Source: JAQBDA01 sp032124675
Lineage (GTDB): Bacteria; Chloroflexota; Anaerolineae; Anaerolineales; UBA4823
Direction of reading: 5' to 3'
DNA: 10,714 bases
Assembly: GCA_032124675.1 (NCBI GenBank)
Contig: JAQBDA010000360.1
Location: 1 to 10,714 of the forward strand
The notes under the pieces are model-generated. The model was given only the letters and a program-made list of their open reading frames with translations. It did not search any database and had not been told where the DNA came from. Positions 1 through 6,802 of the stretch are shown here, one piece after another; positions within the stretch are counted from its first letter, which is position 1; every line of letters begins with the position of its first letter. A program made the position numbers and the translations under genes.

Positions 1-776
1 ACCGCTTTGGCTTCACGGCAATCGCCATATGGCGGCATGGGGAGGTGATCACCAACCGCCTTAGGGACATCAAGCTGCAGTTCGGCGACGCCCTTCTGCT
101 CCAGGGACCGCCAGGAAGGGTGCGCGCCCTCCAGGAAGGTAATGAATTCCTGGTGCTCGAGCCGGTGGAGATCCACCAGAACCGCACCCGCAAGGCGCCC
201 ATCGCCGCCGGTATCATGGTCCTGGTCATCCTGCTGGCGATGCTCTCCGATCTGGGCATTGCCACCGCCATGGTGGTCGGCTCGGTGCTGATGGTGCTCA
301 CCCGCTGCCTGTCCATGGACGAAGCCTACGAGAGCATCGACTGGCGCACGGTTTTCCTGGTTGGCGGCATGCTATCGCTGGGCATCGCCATGGAAAACAC
401 CGGCACCGCCAGGTATCTGGCGGACCTGCTGCTGAGCGTTCTGGGCGATTATGGACCTTACGGCGTCCTGGCAGGGATCTACCTGCTCTCCGCTCTCATC
501 ACCCAGCCTATGTCGAACGCGGCTGCCATCGTGCTGATGGTGCCGATCGCGATAGATACCGCCCTGGGAATGGAAGTGAACCACCTGACGCTTACCATGG
601 CTGTCGTCATTGGCGCTGCAACCAGCTTCCTCACCCCGGTGGGTCACAAAGCCAACGTGCTGGTCTTCGGGCCGGGTGGCTACCGCTTTTTCGATTACAC
701 ACGCGTCGGCATTCTGCTCACCGTGCTTCTCTTCATCGTCTCGATGATCTTCCTGCCCATCTTCTGGCCGTTTTAA
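1..776 (+). CDS. SLC13/DASS-family permease with TrkA-C domain, C-terminal part (5' end outside window)
   Basis: The frame is open from base 3 to the stop at 774-776, so this is the 3' part of a longer gene; the GTG at 45 is internal. It begins inside an RCK_C/TrkA-C-type regulatory domain (AIWRHGE, then LQFGDALLLQG). That domain is followed by about seven hydrophobic segments forming the C-terminal half of a divalent-anion/sodium symporter-like permease. Family signatures are visible in ITQPMSNAAAIVLMVP, the SN-type substrate/sodium-binding hairpin motif, and in SFLTPVGHKANVLVFGPGGY, the second conserved loop. SLC13 permeases of this architecture usually have an N-terminal membrane half, two TrkA-C domains and a C-terminal membrane half; only the last part lies here. 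Family substrates include dicarboxylates, citrate and sulfate, and this fragment does not show which. It sits in the inner membrane. No neighbour points to its pathway. Confidence 0.9.
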   Translation, partial: RFGFTAIAIWRHGEVITNRLRDIKLQFGDALLLQGPPGRVRALQEGNEFLVLEPVEIHQNRTRKAPIAAGIMVLVILLAMLSDLGIATAMVVGSVLMVLTRCLSMDEAYESIDWRTVFLVGGMLSLGIAMENTGTARYLADLLLSVLGDYGPYGVLAGIYLLSALITQPMSNAAAIVLMVPIAIDTALGMEVNHLTLTMAVVIGAATSFLTPVGHKANVLVFGPGGYRFFDYTRVGILLTVLLFIVSMIFLPIFWPF

Positions 777-791
777 CCCAATTAAAATCAA

Positions 792-866
792 CTTCCCGGA
801 AGCTGGAAATGAGACCAACACCGGATGCAGTTTCCGGTAATTACTCCAAGCTTTGCTTCCGGGAAG
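792..866. repeat. Nested inverted repeat downstream of the permease gene
   Basis: CTTCCCGGAAGC at 792-803 is exactly complementary to GCTTCCGGGAAG at 855-866. Inside the loop, ACCGGA at 820-825 pairs exactly with TCCGGT at 833-838. The whole could fold as a 12-bp stem capped by a smaller 6-bp hairpin. It begins 16 bases after the permease stop, so it may act as a 3' mRNA end or stabilising structure. No T-run follows, so it is not a classical intrinsic terminator. It could also be a small dispersed palindromic element. Confidence 0.6.
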
Positions 867-921
867 ATGGTCCCCAATTTACCGAAGTTAAGAAAATAGT
901 TCAGCCATTAATAGCAAGAGA

Positions 922-999
922 TGTCATTGCGGGCACCGAAAGGGTGTGGCAATCTCCCCCACTACTGCTGAGATCGCTTCGCTAGCGCTCGCGATGACG
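922..999. repeat. Degenerate dispersed-type palindromic repeat (GTCATTGC...GCGATGAC)
   Basis: GTCATTGCGGGC at 923-934 and its partner ending GCTCGCGATGAC at 987-998 form imperfect inverted arms. The arms continue inward to GGCAATCTC (948-956) against GAGATCGC (970-977). Within the right arm GCTTCGCTAGCGC is itself nearly self-complementary. Elements of the form GTCATTGCGAGC...GAAGCAATCTC are common as multicopy intergenic repeats in several bacterial phyla, and this copy looks like a diverged member. One copy in the window cannot prove repetition. Confidence 0.55.
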
Positions 1000-1047
1000 G
1001 TTTATTCGGAAATGTCCTATATTATGTGTGTATTTCTGAATTAGCCC

Positions 1048-1076
1048 TTGACAAAATGACAACCATCTTATATACT
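1048..1076 (+). promoter_or_regulatory. Sigma70-type promoter for the 1141-3382 operon
   Basis: A perfect -35 hexamer TTGACA at 1048-1053 is separated by exactly 17 bases from TATACT at 1071-1076, which matches the -10 consensus at five of six positions. Predicted transcription start is near 1083, giving a leader of roughly 55-60 bases before the ATG at 1141. The AT-rich inverted repeat at 1090-1108 would lie just downstream of the start site, where a bound regulator could block transcription. Confidence 0.8.
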
Positions 1077-1089
1077 ACAATAAATTTGA

Positions 1090-1108
1090 AGTATATTATA
1101 TATATACT
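1090..1108. promoter_or_regulatory. AGTATAT-N5-ATATACT inverted repeat, possible operator
   Basis: AGTATAT at 1090-1096 and ATATACT at 1102-1108 are perfect inverted arms around TATAT. A further ATATACT half-site at 1070-1076 overlaps the -10 hexamer. Very similar inverted repeats occur before the carrier gene at 3523. The arms could be a binding site for the winged-helix protein encoded at the end of this operon. The extreme A/T content makes chance palindromes more likely, so the call is tentative. Confidence 0.4.
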
Positions 1109-1140
1109 ATAACAACATTTTCCCTGGGGAGGGAAATCAA

Positions 1141-1953
1141 ATGTATCTCAGGCACAAGCTGAAAACTGACCGCTCCGTTACCGGGTTGATCCCAGCCCTT
1201 GCAATCCTGGCCATCTTCGCCATCACAGTGGTAATCTTCGGCTGGGATATCGGATTCCGTGTCCTTGGAATCCTGATATTCGCATATGCTGTCTATTCAT
1301 TTGTTGCCTATACGAACACCAGGTCTACCGGCTACCTGATAGCCAGCCTGTATCAGGTCTCGATGGCGCTGTTCTGCTGGACATTCGCCAGTTCAATTTA
1401 CGACCCTTCTTCCCGGCTTCACTTAATCTTCCTCATCAGCTTCACTTTTTTTGGTCTGTGGCTGGCATACCTGACCATCAATAAACGCACTAAATGGCGT
1501 GGACGAGAGATCATGGAGCTGGTTGCCACCCCGGTGGACGAAATCCAGGATGGCTTCACCGGTCGTCCGCTCCCCGCAGGAAAAGAAGATTTCTCTGATA
1601 AAGACATCCTGGCGTTCGCGGAGTTTGCCACCCGCAATATGATCGCCGCCACATATGTCGAAAAGGACAAAGTCATCTTCGTGCCGGTCATGATGGGCAG
1701 AGAATTTGGCACCGCCGTCGGGCTGCACCAGGACTACTCACAGGCTACCTGGGTAGCCTTCGATTTCGATGGCAATGTCGCCGTGAACATCTCGAGAGAG
1801 GATTACCTGACGTACAAAGAAAACCTTTCGTTCGACCAGCTATGCGATTCTATGGGCAAGCTGTTTGTCGAATTCCTTGAGCTCTTCAGACGGGGCGAGG
1901 GTGTGCGCATTATCGATCGCATGGACGCCGTAGGGTTGAACCCATTCTCCTAG
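1141..1953 (+). CDS. Membrane-anchored protein of unknown family, paralog 1
   Basis: I do not recognise the family of this 270-residue protein. After a short basic N-terminus (MYLRHKLKTDR) there are four predicted membrane helices at about residues 14-34, 38-58, 64-86 and 92-112. A basic stop (NKRTKWRGRE) then leads into a soluble, probably cytoplasmic domain of about 150 residues. The soluble part carries the segments TGRPLPAG, DKVIFVPV, GRE(F/Y)G, FDGNVAVNIS, EDYL and RIIDRMDA, nearly all shared with the next gene, so the domain is under constraint. The start is supported by GGGGAGGG at 1126-1133, seven bases before the ATG. It is the first gene of a three-gene operon ending in a winged-helix protein, which hints at a sensing or regulatory role, but no catalytic motif is recognisable. 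Confidence 0.85.
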   Translation: MYLRHKLKTDRSVTGLIPALAILAIFAITVVIFGWDIGFRVLGILIFAYAVYSFVAYTNTRSTGYLIASLYQVSMALFCWTFASSIYDPSSRLHLIFLISFTFFGLWLAYLTINKRTKWRGREIMELVATPVDEIQDGFTGRPLPAGKEDFSDKDILAFAEFATRNMIAATYVEKDKVIFVPVMMGREFGTAVGLHQDYSQATWVAFDFDGNVAVNISREDYLTYKENLSFDQLCDSMGKLFVEFLELFRRGEGVRIIDRMDAVGLNPFS

Positions 1954-1962
1954 GAGGGGAAA

Positions 1963-2775
1963 ATGATTTATTATAGAAAGCTCAAAACCAGCCAATCCTT
2001 TACCGATGTGCTGATCATTGGGGCAATATTCCTGATCTCTTTTGTCACGCTGATCTTCACTGGTCCTGAGACAGCCTTTCTCGTCATGGGTCTCATGGTC
2101 TTCCTTTACGGATTATATTCACTGACCGTATTTATCCTGACACGCAATACTGGATATCTGGTCGTCAGTTTGTTCCAATTTTCCATGGCGCTCCTATGTG
2201 CCAGCGTTGCTCTCAGTATGACTACTGGGAATACTGGATTAATCCCCATTTTCCTGCTGCCCACCCTCTTCTTTGGTATATGGATGGTAAATTTAGCGAC
2301 CAATAAGAAAAGTAAGTGGCGCGGCAGAGAGATCCTGGAACTCGCTGCCATGCCGGTGGAAGAATCTGCGAACGGCTACACGGGGCGTCCATTTCCCGCT
2401 GGTAGGATCGAAGGTACCCGGGCGGATATGCTGGCATTTGGCACATTCACATCCAAAAATCTGATCGCTCTGACCTATATTGAGCCAGATAAAGTGATTT
2501 TTCTGCCCGTGCAGACCGGACGAGAATACGGCATGCTTTTCAGGGGGCGCGCGGACTATGCAGACGAGACCTGGGTTTCTTTTGATAGCGACGGCAATGT
2601 GGCAGTGAACATCTCGATGGAAGATTACCTCAACTACCGGGAAGACTTATCATTCGCCCAGCTCTGCGAATCGTTGGGAGGCTTGTTCATAGAATTCTTT
2701 GAGTTATTCAAGCGCGGCCAGGGCATGCGCATCATCGACCGCATGGACGCGCTTGGGTTGAGCGCCTTCTCGTAG
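1963..2775 (+). CDS. Membrane-anchored protein of unknown family, paralog 2
   Basis: This protein is also exactly 270 residues and aligns with the preceding one from end to end without obvious gaps. It has the same KLKT N-terminus, four membrane helices in the first 112 residues and the same soluble domain. The membrane half has drifted. The soluble half keeps KWRGREI, TGRP-PAG, DKVIF-PV, DGNVAVNIS, EDYL-Y, LSF-QLC and RIIDRMDA. That pattern indicates an old tandem duplication in which the cytoplasmic domain is the constrained part, and the two products may form a heteromer. The ribosome site AGGAGGGG (1952-1959) overlaps the stop codon of the first paralog (1951-1953), so translation is probably coupled. 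No enzyme motif is seen and the function is unknown. Confidence 0.85.
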   Translation: MIYYRKLKTSQSFTDVLIIGAIFLISFVTLIFTGPETAFLVMGLMVFLYGLYSLTVFILTRNTGYLVVSLFQFSMALLCASVALSMTTGNTGLIPIFLLPTLFFGIWMVNLATNKKSKWRGREILELAAMPVEESANGYTGRPFPAGRIEGTRADMLAFGTFTSKNLIALTYIEPDKVIFLPVQTGREYGMLFRGRADYADETWVSFDSDGNVAVNISMEDYLNYREDLSFAQLCESLGGLFIEFFELFKRGQGMRIIDRMDALGLSAFS

Positions 2776-2785
2776 GGAGACTCGG

Positions 2786-3382
2786 ATGTCAGATTTTAAA
2801 TCTGCCGCCCTGTTAGGAAATTTCCTGGCGAAAGACTACGCCGAGGAATTCTTCAGCCTGCTGGTCAATTACCAGGATATTTCCGCCTCCGAAGCTGCCT
2901 CCCGGCTGGGGCTGCACATCCAGACCGCTCAGGATTTCCTGGAGGCTCTGGCATCCTTGAATATCATTTCCAAGGAAGAGGTGTACGAGAAGAAGCGCCC
3001 TTACTACCGCTATGCCCTCAAAGAACAGCATATCCGCCTGGATATCGACCTGTCACAGATCAAGCGCGCCCGACCTCCGGGCGAACAGGAACGCCAAATA
3101 CGCGAGAAGAGGAATTCCGGTGCCAATTTCACAACCGCCCGCGGGAACCGATCCATCAGCAGCGTCACCATCTGGTCCGGCAACGGCAGGGACCGCAAAG
3201 AGCGCCGCATCAGCCTGACCCAGCCGCAGGGAAGGTTCCTTTTCCACCTGCCGTTCCCAAACGCAAAGCCGTTGAGCATCGCCGATATCATGGGGAGAGC
3301 GAATGTAGAAGATACGCTCTCGCCGGAGATCTTCGACCTGGTGGAGATCCTGGAACAGTATGGTGTGATCGAAACGCCTTAA
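2786..3382 (+). CDS. Winged-helix DNA-binding-like protein
   Basis: This is a 198-residue soluble protein. Residues 15-78 read as a winged helix: helix 18-28, a helix-turn-helix at about 33-60 (SASEAASRLGLHIQTAQDFL, then LASLNI), and a basic wing with KKRPYYRYAL. A charged linker at 93-142 is rich in Arg and Lys. The C-terminus (about 161-196, KPLSIADIMG to ILEQYGVIE) looks like part of a second winged-helix-type fold. The ATG follows GGGAG at 2776-2780, immediately after the stop codon of the upstream paralog, so it belongs to the same operon. The likely role is a transcriptional regulator working with, or answering to, the two membrane proteins. The inverted repeats before 1141 and 3523 are candidate targets. 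Winged helices can also mediate protein contacts, so DNA binding is inferred. Confidence 0.75.
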   Translation: MSDFKSAALLGNFLAKDYAEEFFSLLVNYQDISASEAASRLGLHIQTAQDFLEALASLNIISKEEVYEKKRPYYRYALKEQHIRLDIDLSQIKRARPPGEQERQIREKRNSGANFTTARGNRSISSVTIWSGNGRDRKERRISLTQPQGRFLFHLPFPNAKPLSIADIMGRANVEDTLSPEIFDLVEILEQYGVIETP

Positions 3383-3435
3383 ACACCCCCTATTTCCCCT
3401 TATCTGATTAACTTCTAATAGAATAGATTTTTATG

Positions 3436-3449
3436 TATACTTCAGTATA
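3436..3449. promoter_or_regulatory. TATACT-TC-AGTATA inverted repeat, possible operator and -10 element
   Basis: TATACT at 3436-3441 and AGTATA at 3444-3449 are perfect inverted arms separated by two bases. The left arm also resembles a -10 hexamer, but no good -35 lies 16-18 bases upstream. If it is a -10, transcription would start near 3448 and the large hairpin at 3451-3503 would sit at the very 5' end of the carrier mRNA. Confidence 0.35.
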
Positions 3450-3450
3450 G

Positions 3451-3503
3451 GTAATCGGCTGAAAGTATATTGAAATATACTGATGGTGATTTCAGCCGAT
3501 TAC
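3451..3503. repeat. Large perfect hairpin with an inner AGTATATT palindrome, before the carrier gene
   Basis: GTAATCGGCTGAAA at 3451-3464 pairs perfectly over 14 bases with TTTCAGCCGATTAC at 3490-3503. Between them AGTATATT-GA-AATATACT (3464-3481) is a second perfect inverted repeat with 8-base arms. The transcript could form a 14-bp stem topped by a 7-bp stem, with nine unpaired bases on the 3' side, ending 19 bases before the first possible start at 3523. As DNA, the inner palindrome resembles the possible operators at 1090 and 3436. It could be a 5'-UTR control or stability element, a regulator site, or a mobile palindromic repeat. Confidence 0.75.
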
Positions 3504-3522
3504 TGAGCAATTTGCCTGGAGT

Positions 3523-6500
3523 ATGCTGCTTGTAAAATGTAAGAATATGAACAGATTAGCTGAAGTATTAAAAATACGCCCGGGCGAGGAGCGAATGGCT
3601 TCCCTGCTAATCGGCATTATGCTGTTTACCTCAGCTGGCTTCACACTGGGTAGTACAGGTGTTGAAGCCCTGTTCTTTGCACGCTTTGGGGTGGAGTTCC
3701 TGCCATACATGTATATGGCGCTGGGCGTGCTTTCGTTTTTCATAACACTAGGTATCACTGCTCTGTTGGGCCGTGTCCGGCATGAAACACTTTACGTGAT
3801 TCTGCCAATTGTGATGGCGGTGGTTCTCGTCGCTGGATGGGCTTTACTTTTCACAAATGTGAATGCGGTTTACCCAGCGCTGTGGTTAGGCATGGCAGTG
3901 ATGGATTCACTGATCAATCTGGTTATCTGGGGACTTGCCAGCATGATGTGCGATACGCGCCAGAGCAAACGCCTGTTTCCGTTATTCAATACCGGACGTA
4001 TCCTTGGCGCAGTGCTGGGAGGATTTGGTACCAGTCTGCTGGTCAGCCGGATTGGTAGTGAAAATTTGATCATGGTCATGGCCGGGAGCATGTTGATCGC
4101 CTTTGGGTTAGGTAGAGCGCTCGTCAGCCAACGCACAAAGCATGAGGTTCGGTCTAGACGCGCTCGACGAACTCAACCAGGCATTGTCGCCGAGATGCAG
4201 AAGGGTTACAACTATGTCCGTCGCTCTGAACTCATGCGCCTGGTTTCGATCTCTGCAATCTTATTTTCGATTCTGTTCTTTTCGATTGCGTTGCCATTCT
4301 CCAAAGGAGCAACCGCTCAATTTGTAGATGAAGATGCCCTGGCCAGCTTTTTAGGTATGTTTAACGCCTTGACCACCGGCGGAGCTTTTCTGGTTTCGCT
4401 ATTCCTGGCCAACCGGCTGTTTGCACGGTTTGGCATTATGCCAATGCTGCTGGTCTTACCGATCATTTATATGATTGGCTTTGGTGTGCTGGCTGCCTAC
4501 GAGGTTTTTGCTGTCATCGTTGCATTCCGTTTCATCAATCTGCTCTGGATGACAGGTATTGCTGTTTCTGCATGGCAGGCTATGTATAATCCCGTTCCTG
4601 TTGAGCGCCGCCCTCAGGTACAGGCTTTCATTAATGGTGTACCTTCGCAAGCAGGCACCTTCATTGCAGGTGCAATACTGCTAGTTGGTGAACAAGCTTT
4701 TTTGCCGCAGCAACTGTATCTTGTTGGCCTGGTTACGGCAATAGGCACCTGTTTTGTCATTTGGCGTGCGGCTCGTGCATACAAATATGCCCTCGTGGAT
4801 GCTCTGCAGGTCGGCCGCCCAACGCTGTTTGTAGCTGAGGATGGACCTTTTGACGGCTTCCGCCAGGATGCAACAACTGTCGATGTGGCCTTACAGGGTA
4901 TAACGCATAGTGATCCACTGGTACGCCGCACCTCAGCGGAAATTCTTGGCTACCTGGATGAACCACGCACACAGGAGGCGCTGGTAGCTGCGTTAGAAGA
5001 TTCAAAAAGCGAAGTGAAGGTAGCGTCATTGAAGTCCTTAGCGCGCATAGAAGCAGCCTCAGCCATATTAGAGGTACTGTCGCAACTACATGATGCTGAC
5101 GCCGAAGTGCGTGCGCAGGCGATTGAAACCCTGTGCACGCTGACCCAACATTCGCAAGGTTTGAGGAATTATCTGGAGCCAATGTTGGCTGACCCGGATG
5201 GGTTTGTACGCAGCCGCGCAGCTTTAGAACTGCTGAAGCTTGGCAGGCATTCAGAAGCCCGTGACTTGCTGCGCTCGATGGCCGTCATGGGTGGGCAAGA
5301 TGACCGTATTCATGCCATCGAAGCGATGGCTGAATGGGGAGACCTGGAAGCTTTTGCGCTCATCGAAGCAGAACTAACGGATCAAGATGCCCCCTCGCCT
5401 ATCCGCCGTGCAGCGGCAATTTCCCTTGGTTCTTATGGATCCAATGCCACCGCGGTGTTGCTTAATACCCTTTCAGATAATAATCTGGGAGTTCGCGAGG
5501 GTGGAGTTTTGGGACTTTCCCGTATCGGCCCACAGACGTTGAACGGCGTTCTAACAAAACTAGCCGATCCTGCCTCAGAGGACGGTGCCTTGCAAGTGCT
5601 TGAGCTTTTACCACCCCGCCAGTTTGCACAGAAAATCCGCGCGTTTGCACACGCTCGCATTTCCAGCGCTTTGCGCTATCATGATCTTTGGCGATCCATT
5701 GATGCATATGCGCAAGATGGCCCTTTGCAGCTGCTGGCCGATTCTCTTCGCGCCCGCGCCCGGCATGACAGCTTAAATGCAATCAAGGCTCTGGGCTTGT
5801 TGAACGATGGAGATACCCTTCATGTCGCAATGGACAATCTGCAAAGCCGGAATTCCAATCAACTCGCCTATGCCATTGAAACACTTGAAACTGTACGTGA
5901 CGCCAAACTCATTCGATCCTTGCTGGACATCTGGGAACCTGTTGGAACCCCACAAGCAAAACCCCAATTAGATGATCTATTAATAAATATATTAGAACGC
6001 GAGGCAGATGCCTGGCTGCGGGCCTGTACAGCTTTTGCATCCAATCCGGCCTCGTATGCAAAGCTATACGAAATTCTCTCTCATATGGCGCGGACAGATA
6101 CAGACCACTTTGTCCGCGAAGTTGCCACCCTATCCCTGCGAAATGGTGAACCTATGAACACATCCGCTACTCTTTCCATGATGGAGCGCATTCTTTTGCT
6201 CCGACGCGTGTCGCTCCTGGCCGATCTTTCTCCGGTTGATCTAAAGCGCGTTGCCGCCATATCAACTGAGCAGCACTTCTTAGACGGTGAAATCATCTTT
6301 GAGCAGGATGAACCGGGGGACGAATTGTATGTTGTCGCTTCGGGGGAAGTGCGTGTATTGGTAAGAATCGAGAATTATAAAGATAAGGAAGTGGCACGAC
6401 GAATACCCGGTGAGCCGGTTGGCGAGATGTCTGTGATCAGTGGCAGCTTACGCAGCGCCTCGCTGGTCGCTGCAGGGGACGTGCATCTTCTTTGCCTGGA

Positions 6501-6618
6501 CCAAAAGAGCTTTCAGGGATTACTTCGCGAGCGACCAGAAGTCAGCCTGGCAGTGATGAGGATGTTATGTGAACGCTTAATACAGGCAACACAACACGAT
6601 GATGCCCAGTATTTCTAG
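3523..6618 (+). CDS. Npt/NTT-like (MFS-type) carrier fused to HEAT repeats and a cNMP-binding domain
   Basis: This 1031-residue protein has three parts. Residues about 25-420 form an 11-12-helix membrane domain. Its SKRLFPLFNTGRILGAVLGG segment and, later, PVPVERRPQVQAF resemble the ADP/ATP-translocase-like Npt/NTT family and its MFS relatives. Residues about 450-875 are alpha-helical HEAT/Armadillo-type repeats (for example DPLVRRTSAEILGYL and DAEVRAQAIETLCTL). Residues about 890-1020 are a CAP-type cyclic-nucleotide-binding domain: the phosphate-binding cassette GEMSVISGSLRSAS keeps Glu968, Arg977 and Ala979, so ligand binding is plausible. Similar NTT-HEAT and NTT-HEAT-cNMP architectures are known in free-living bacteria, but their substrate is not settled. 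The start is uncertain: GGAG at 3518-3521 is too close to the ATG at 3523, and the in-frame ATG at 3547 (MNRLAEVLKIRPGEER) would also suit the family. The cyclase gene follows. Confidence 0.87.
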   Translation: MLLVKCKNMNRLAEVLKIRPGEERMASLLIGIMLFTSAGFTLGSTGVEALFFARFGVEFLPYMYMALGVLSFFITLGITALLGRVRHETLYVILPIVMAVVLVAGWALLFTNVNAVYPALWLGMAVMDSLINLVIWGLASMMCDTRQSKRLFPLFNTGRILGAVLGGFGTSLLVSRIGSENLIMVMAGSMLIAFGLGRALVSQRTKHEVRSRRARRTQPGIVAEMQKGYNYVRRSELMRLVSISAILFSILFFSIALPFSKGATAQFVDEDALASFLGMFNALTTGGAFLVSLFLANRLFARFGIMPMLLVLPIIYMIGFGVLAAYEVFAVIVAFRFINLLWMTGIAVSAWQAMYNPVPVERRPQVQAFINGVPSQAGTFIAGAILLVGEQAFLPQQLYLVGLVTAIGTCFVIWRAARAYKYALVDALQVGRPTLFVAEDGPFDGFRQDATTVDVALQGITHSDPLVRRTSAEILGYLDEPRTQEALVAALEDSKSEVKVASLKSLARIEAASAILEVLSQLHDADAEVRAQAIETLCTLTQHSQGLRNYLEPMLADPDGFVRSRAALELLKLGRHSEARDLLRSMAVMGGQDDRIHAIEAMAEWGDLEAFALIEAELTDQDAPSPIRRAAAISLGSYGSNATAVLLNTLSDNNLGVREGGVLGLSRIGPQTLNGVLTKLADPASEDGALQVLELLPPRQFAQKIRAFAHARISSALRYHDLWRSIDAYAQDGPLQLLADSLRARARHDSLNAIKALGLLNDGDTLHVAMDNLQSRNSNQLAYAIETLETVRDAKLIRSLLDIWEPVGTPQAKPQLDDLLINILEREADAWLRACTAFASNPASYAKLYEILSHMARTDTDHFVREVATLSLRNGEPMNTSATLSMMERILLLRRVSLLADLSPVDLKRVAAISTEQHFLDGEIIFEQDEPGDELYVVASGEVRVLVRIENYKDKEVARRIPGEPVGEMSVISGSLRSASLVAAGDVHLLCLDQKSFQGLLRERPEVSLAVMRMLCERLIQATQHDDAQYF

Positions 6619-6690
6619 GTTTTTAACCCAGAGTATCGAAATAAGTTAAGCTAACGAGCTGCTGGTTATCCTTTCAATGAAGAATGTTCA

Positions 6691-6708
6691 ATCCAATAAA
6701 TATTGGAT
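6691..6708. promoter_or_regulatory. ATCCAATA-AA-TATTGGAT palindrome before the cyclase gene
   Basis: Perfect inverted arms of eight bases (6691-6698 and 6701-6708) surround AA. The 3' arm runs into TACAAT and TATATT hexamers at 6708-6718 that could serve as -10 elements, although no convincing -35 is present. The symmetry and position suggest an operator for a dimeric regulator that controls the cyclase separately from the carrier. Confidence 0.4.
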
Positions 6709-6748
6709 ACAATATATTAAATAGGGCTTACCAGTTGGTGGGGTGACA

Positions 6749-6784
6749 GGGGTATGTGGGCAGGCGATACCCGCCACACACCCC
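6749..6784 (+). promoter_or_regulatory. Leader with two mutually exclusive hairpins before the cyclase
   Basis: GGGGTATGTGG at 6749-6759 can pair with CCACACACCCC at 6774-6784, giving an 11-bp stem with one A-C mismatch. Alternatively GGGTAT at 6750-6755 pairs perfectly with ATACCC at 6767-6772. The two folds use the same left strand and cannot coexist. The structure ends six bases before the ribosome site AGGA (6791-6794) of the cyclase gene. It could influence translation or serve as an attenuator. It matches no riboswitch class that I recognise. Confidence 0.45.
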
Positions 6785-6802
6785 CAATAAAGGAAAATCA
6801 AC

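Larger units (their letters stand above)
777..1140. other. 364-base intergenic region with no gene
   Basis: I find no convincing coding frame here. From left to right the region holds a nested inverted repeat just after the permease stop, a dispersed-type palindromic element near the middle, and a promoter with an AT-rich inverted repeat before the 1141 operon. The right third is strongly A/T rich (ATATAT runs near 1090-1110), unlike the GC-richer permease gene. Confidence 0.7.

Noticed and set aside
45..776. GTG at 45 as the start of the permease gene
   Set aside because: The same frame is open to the left edge and reads as an RCK_C/TrkA-C domain, so the GTG is an internal Val codon.
3413..3423. 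TTCTA-A-TAGAA inverted repeat
   Set aside because: Five-base A/T-rich arms are expected by chance in this composition.
4757..5182. Long antisense reading frames on the minus strand opposite the carrier gene
   Set aside because: They overlap a protein with clear domains, show low-complexity or Arg/Ser/Pro-rich composition, and have no ribosome site or recognisable family.
6619..6670. Terminator directly after the carrier gene
   Set aside because: Only 4-bp complementarities such as GTTA/TAAC are present, too weak to call, so readthrough into the cyclase remains possible.
6736..6764. G-run cluster as a G-quadruplex before the cyclase
   Set aside because: Only three runs have three or more G, so a three-tier quadruplex is not possible, and the hairpins use the same bases more convincingly.
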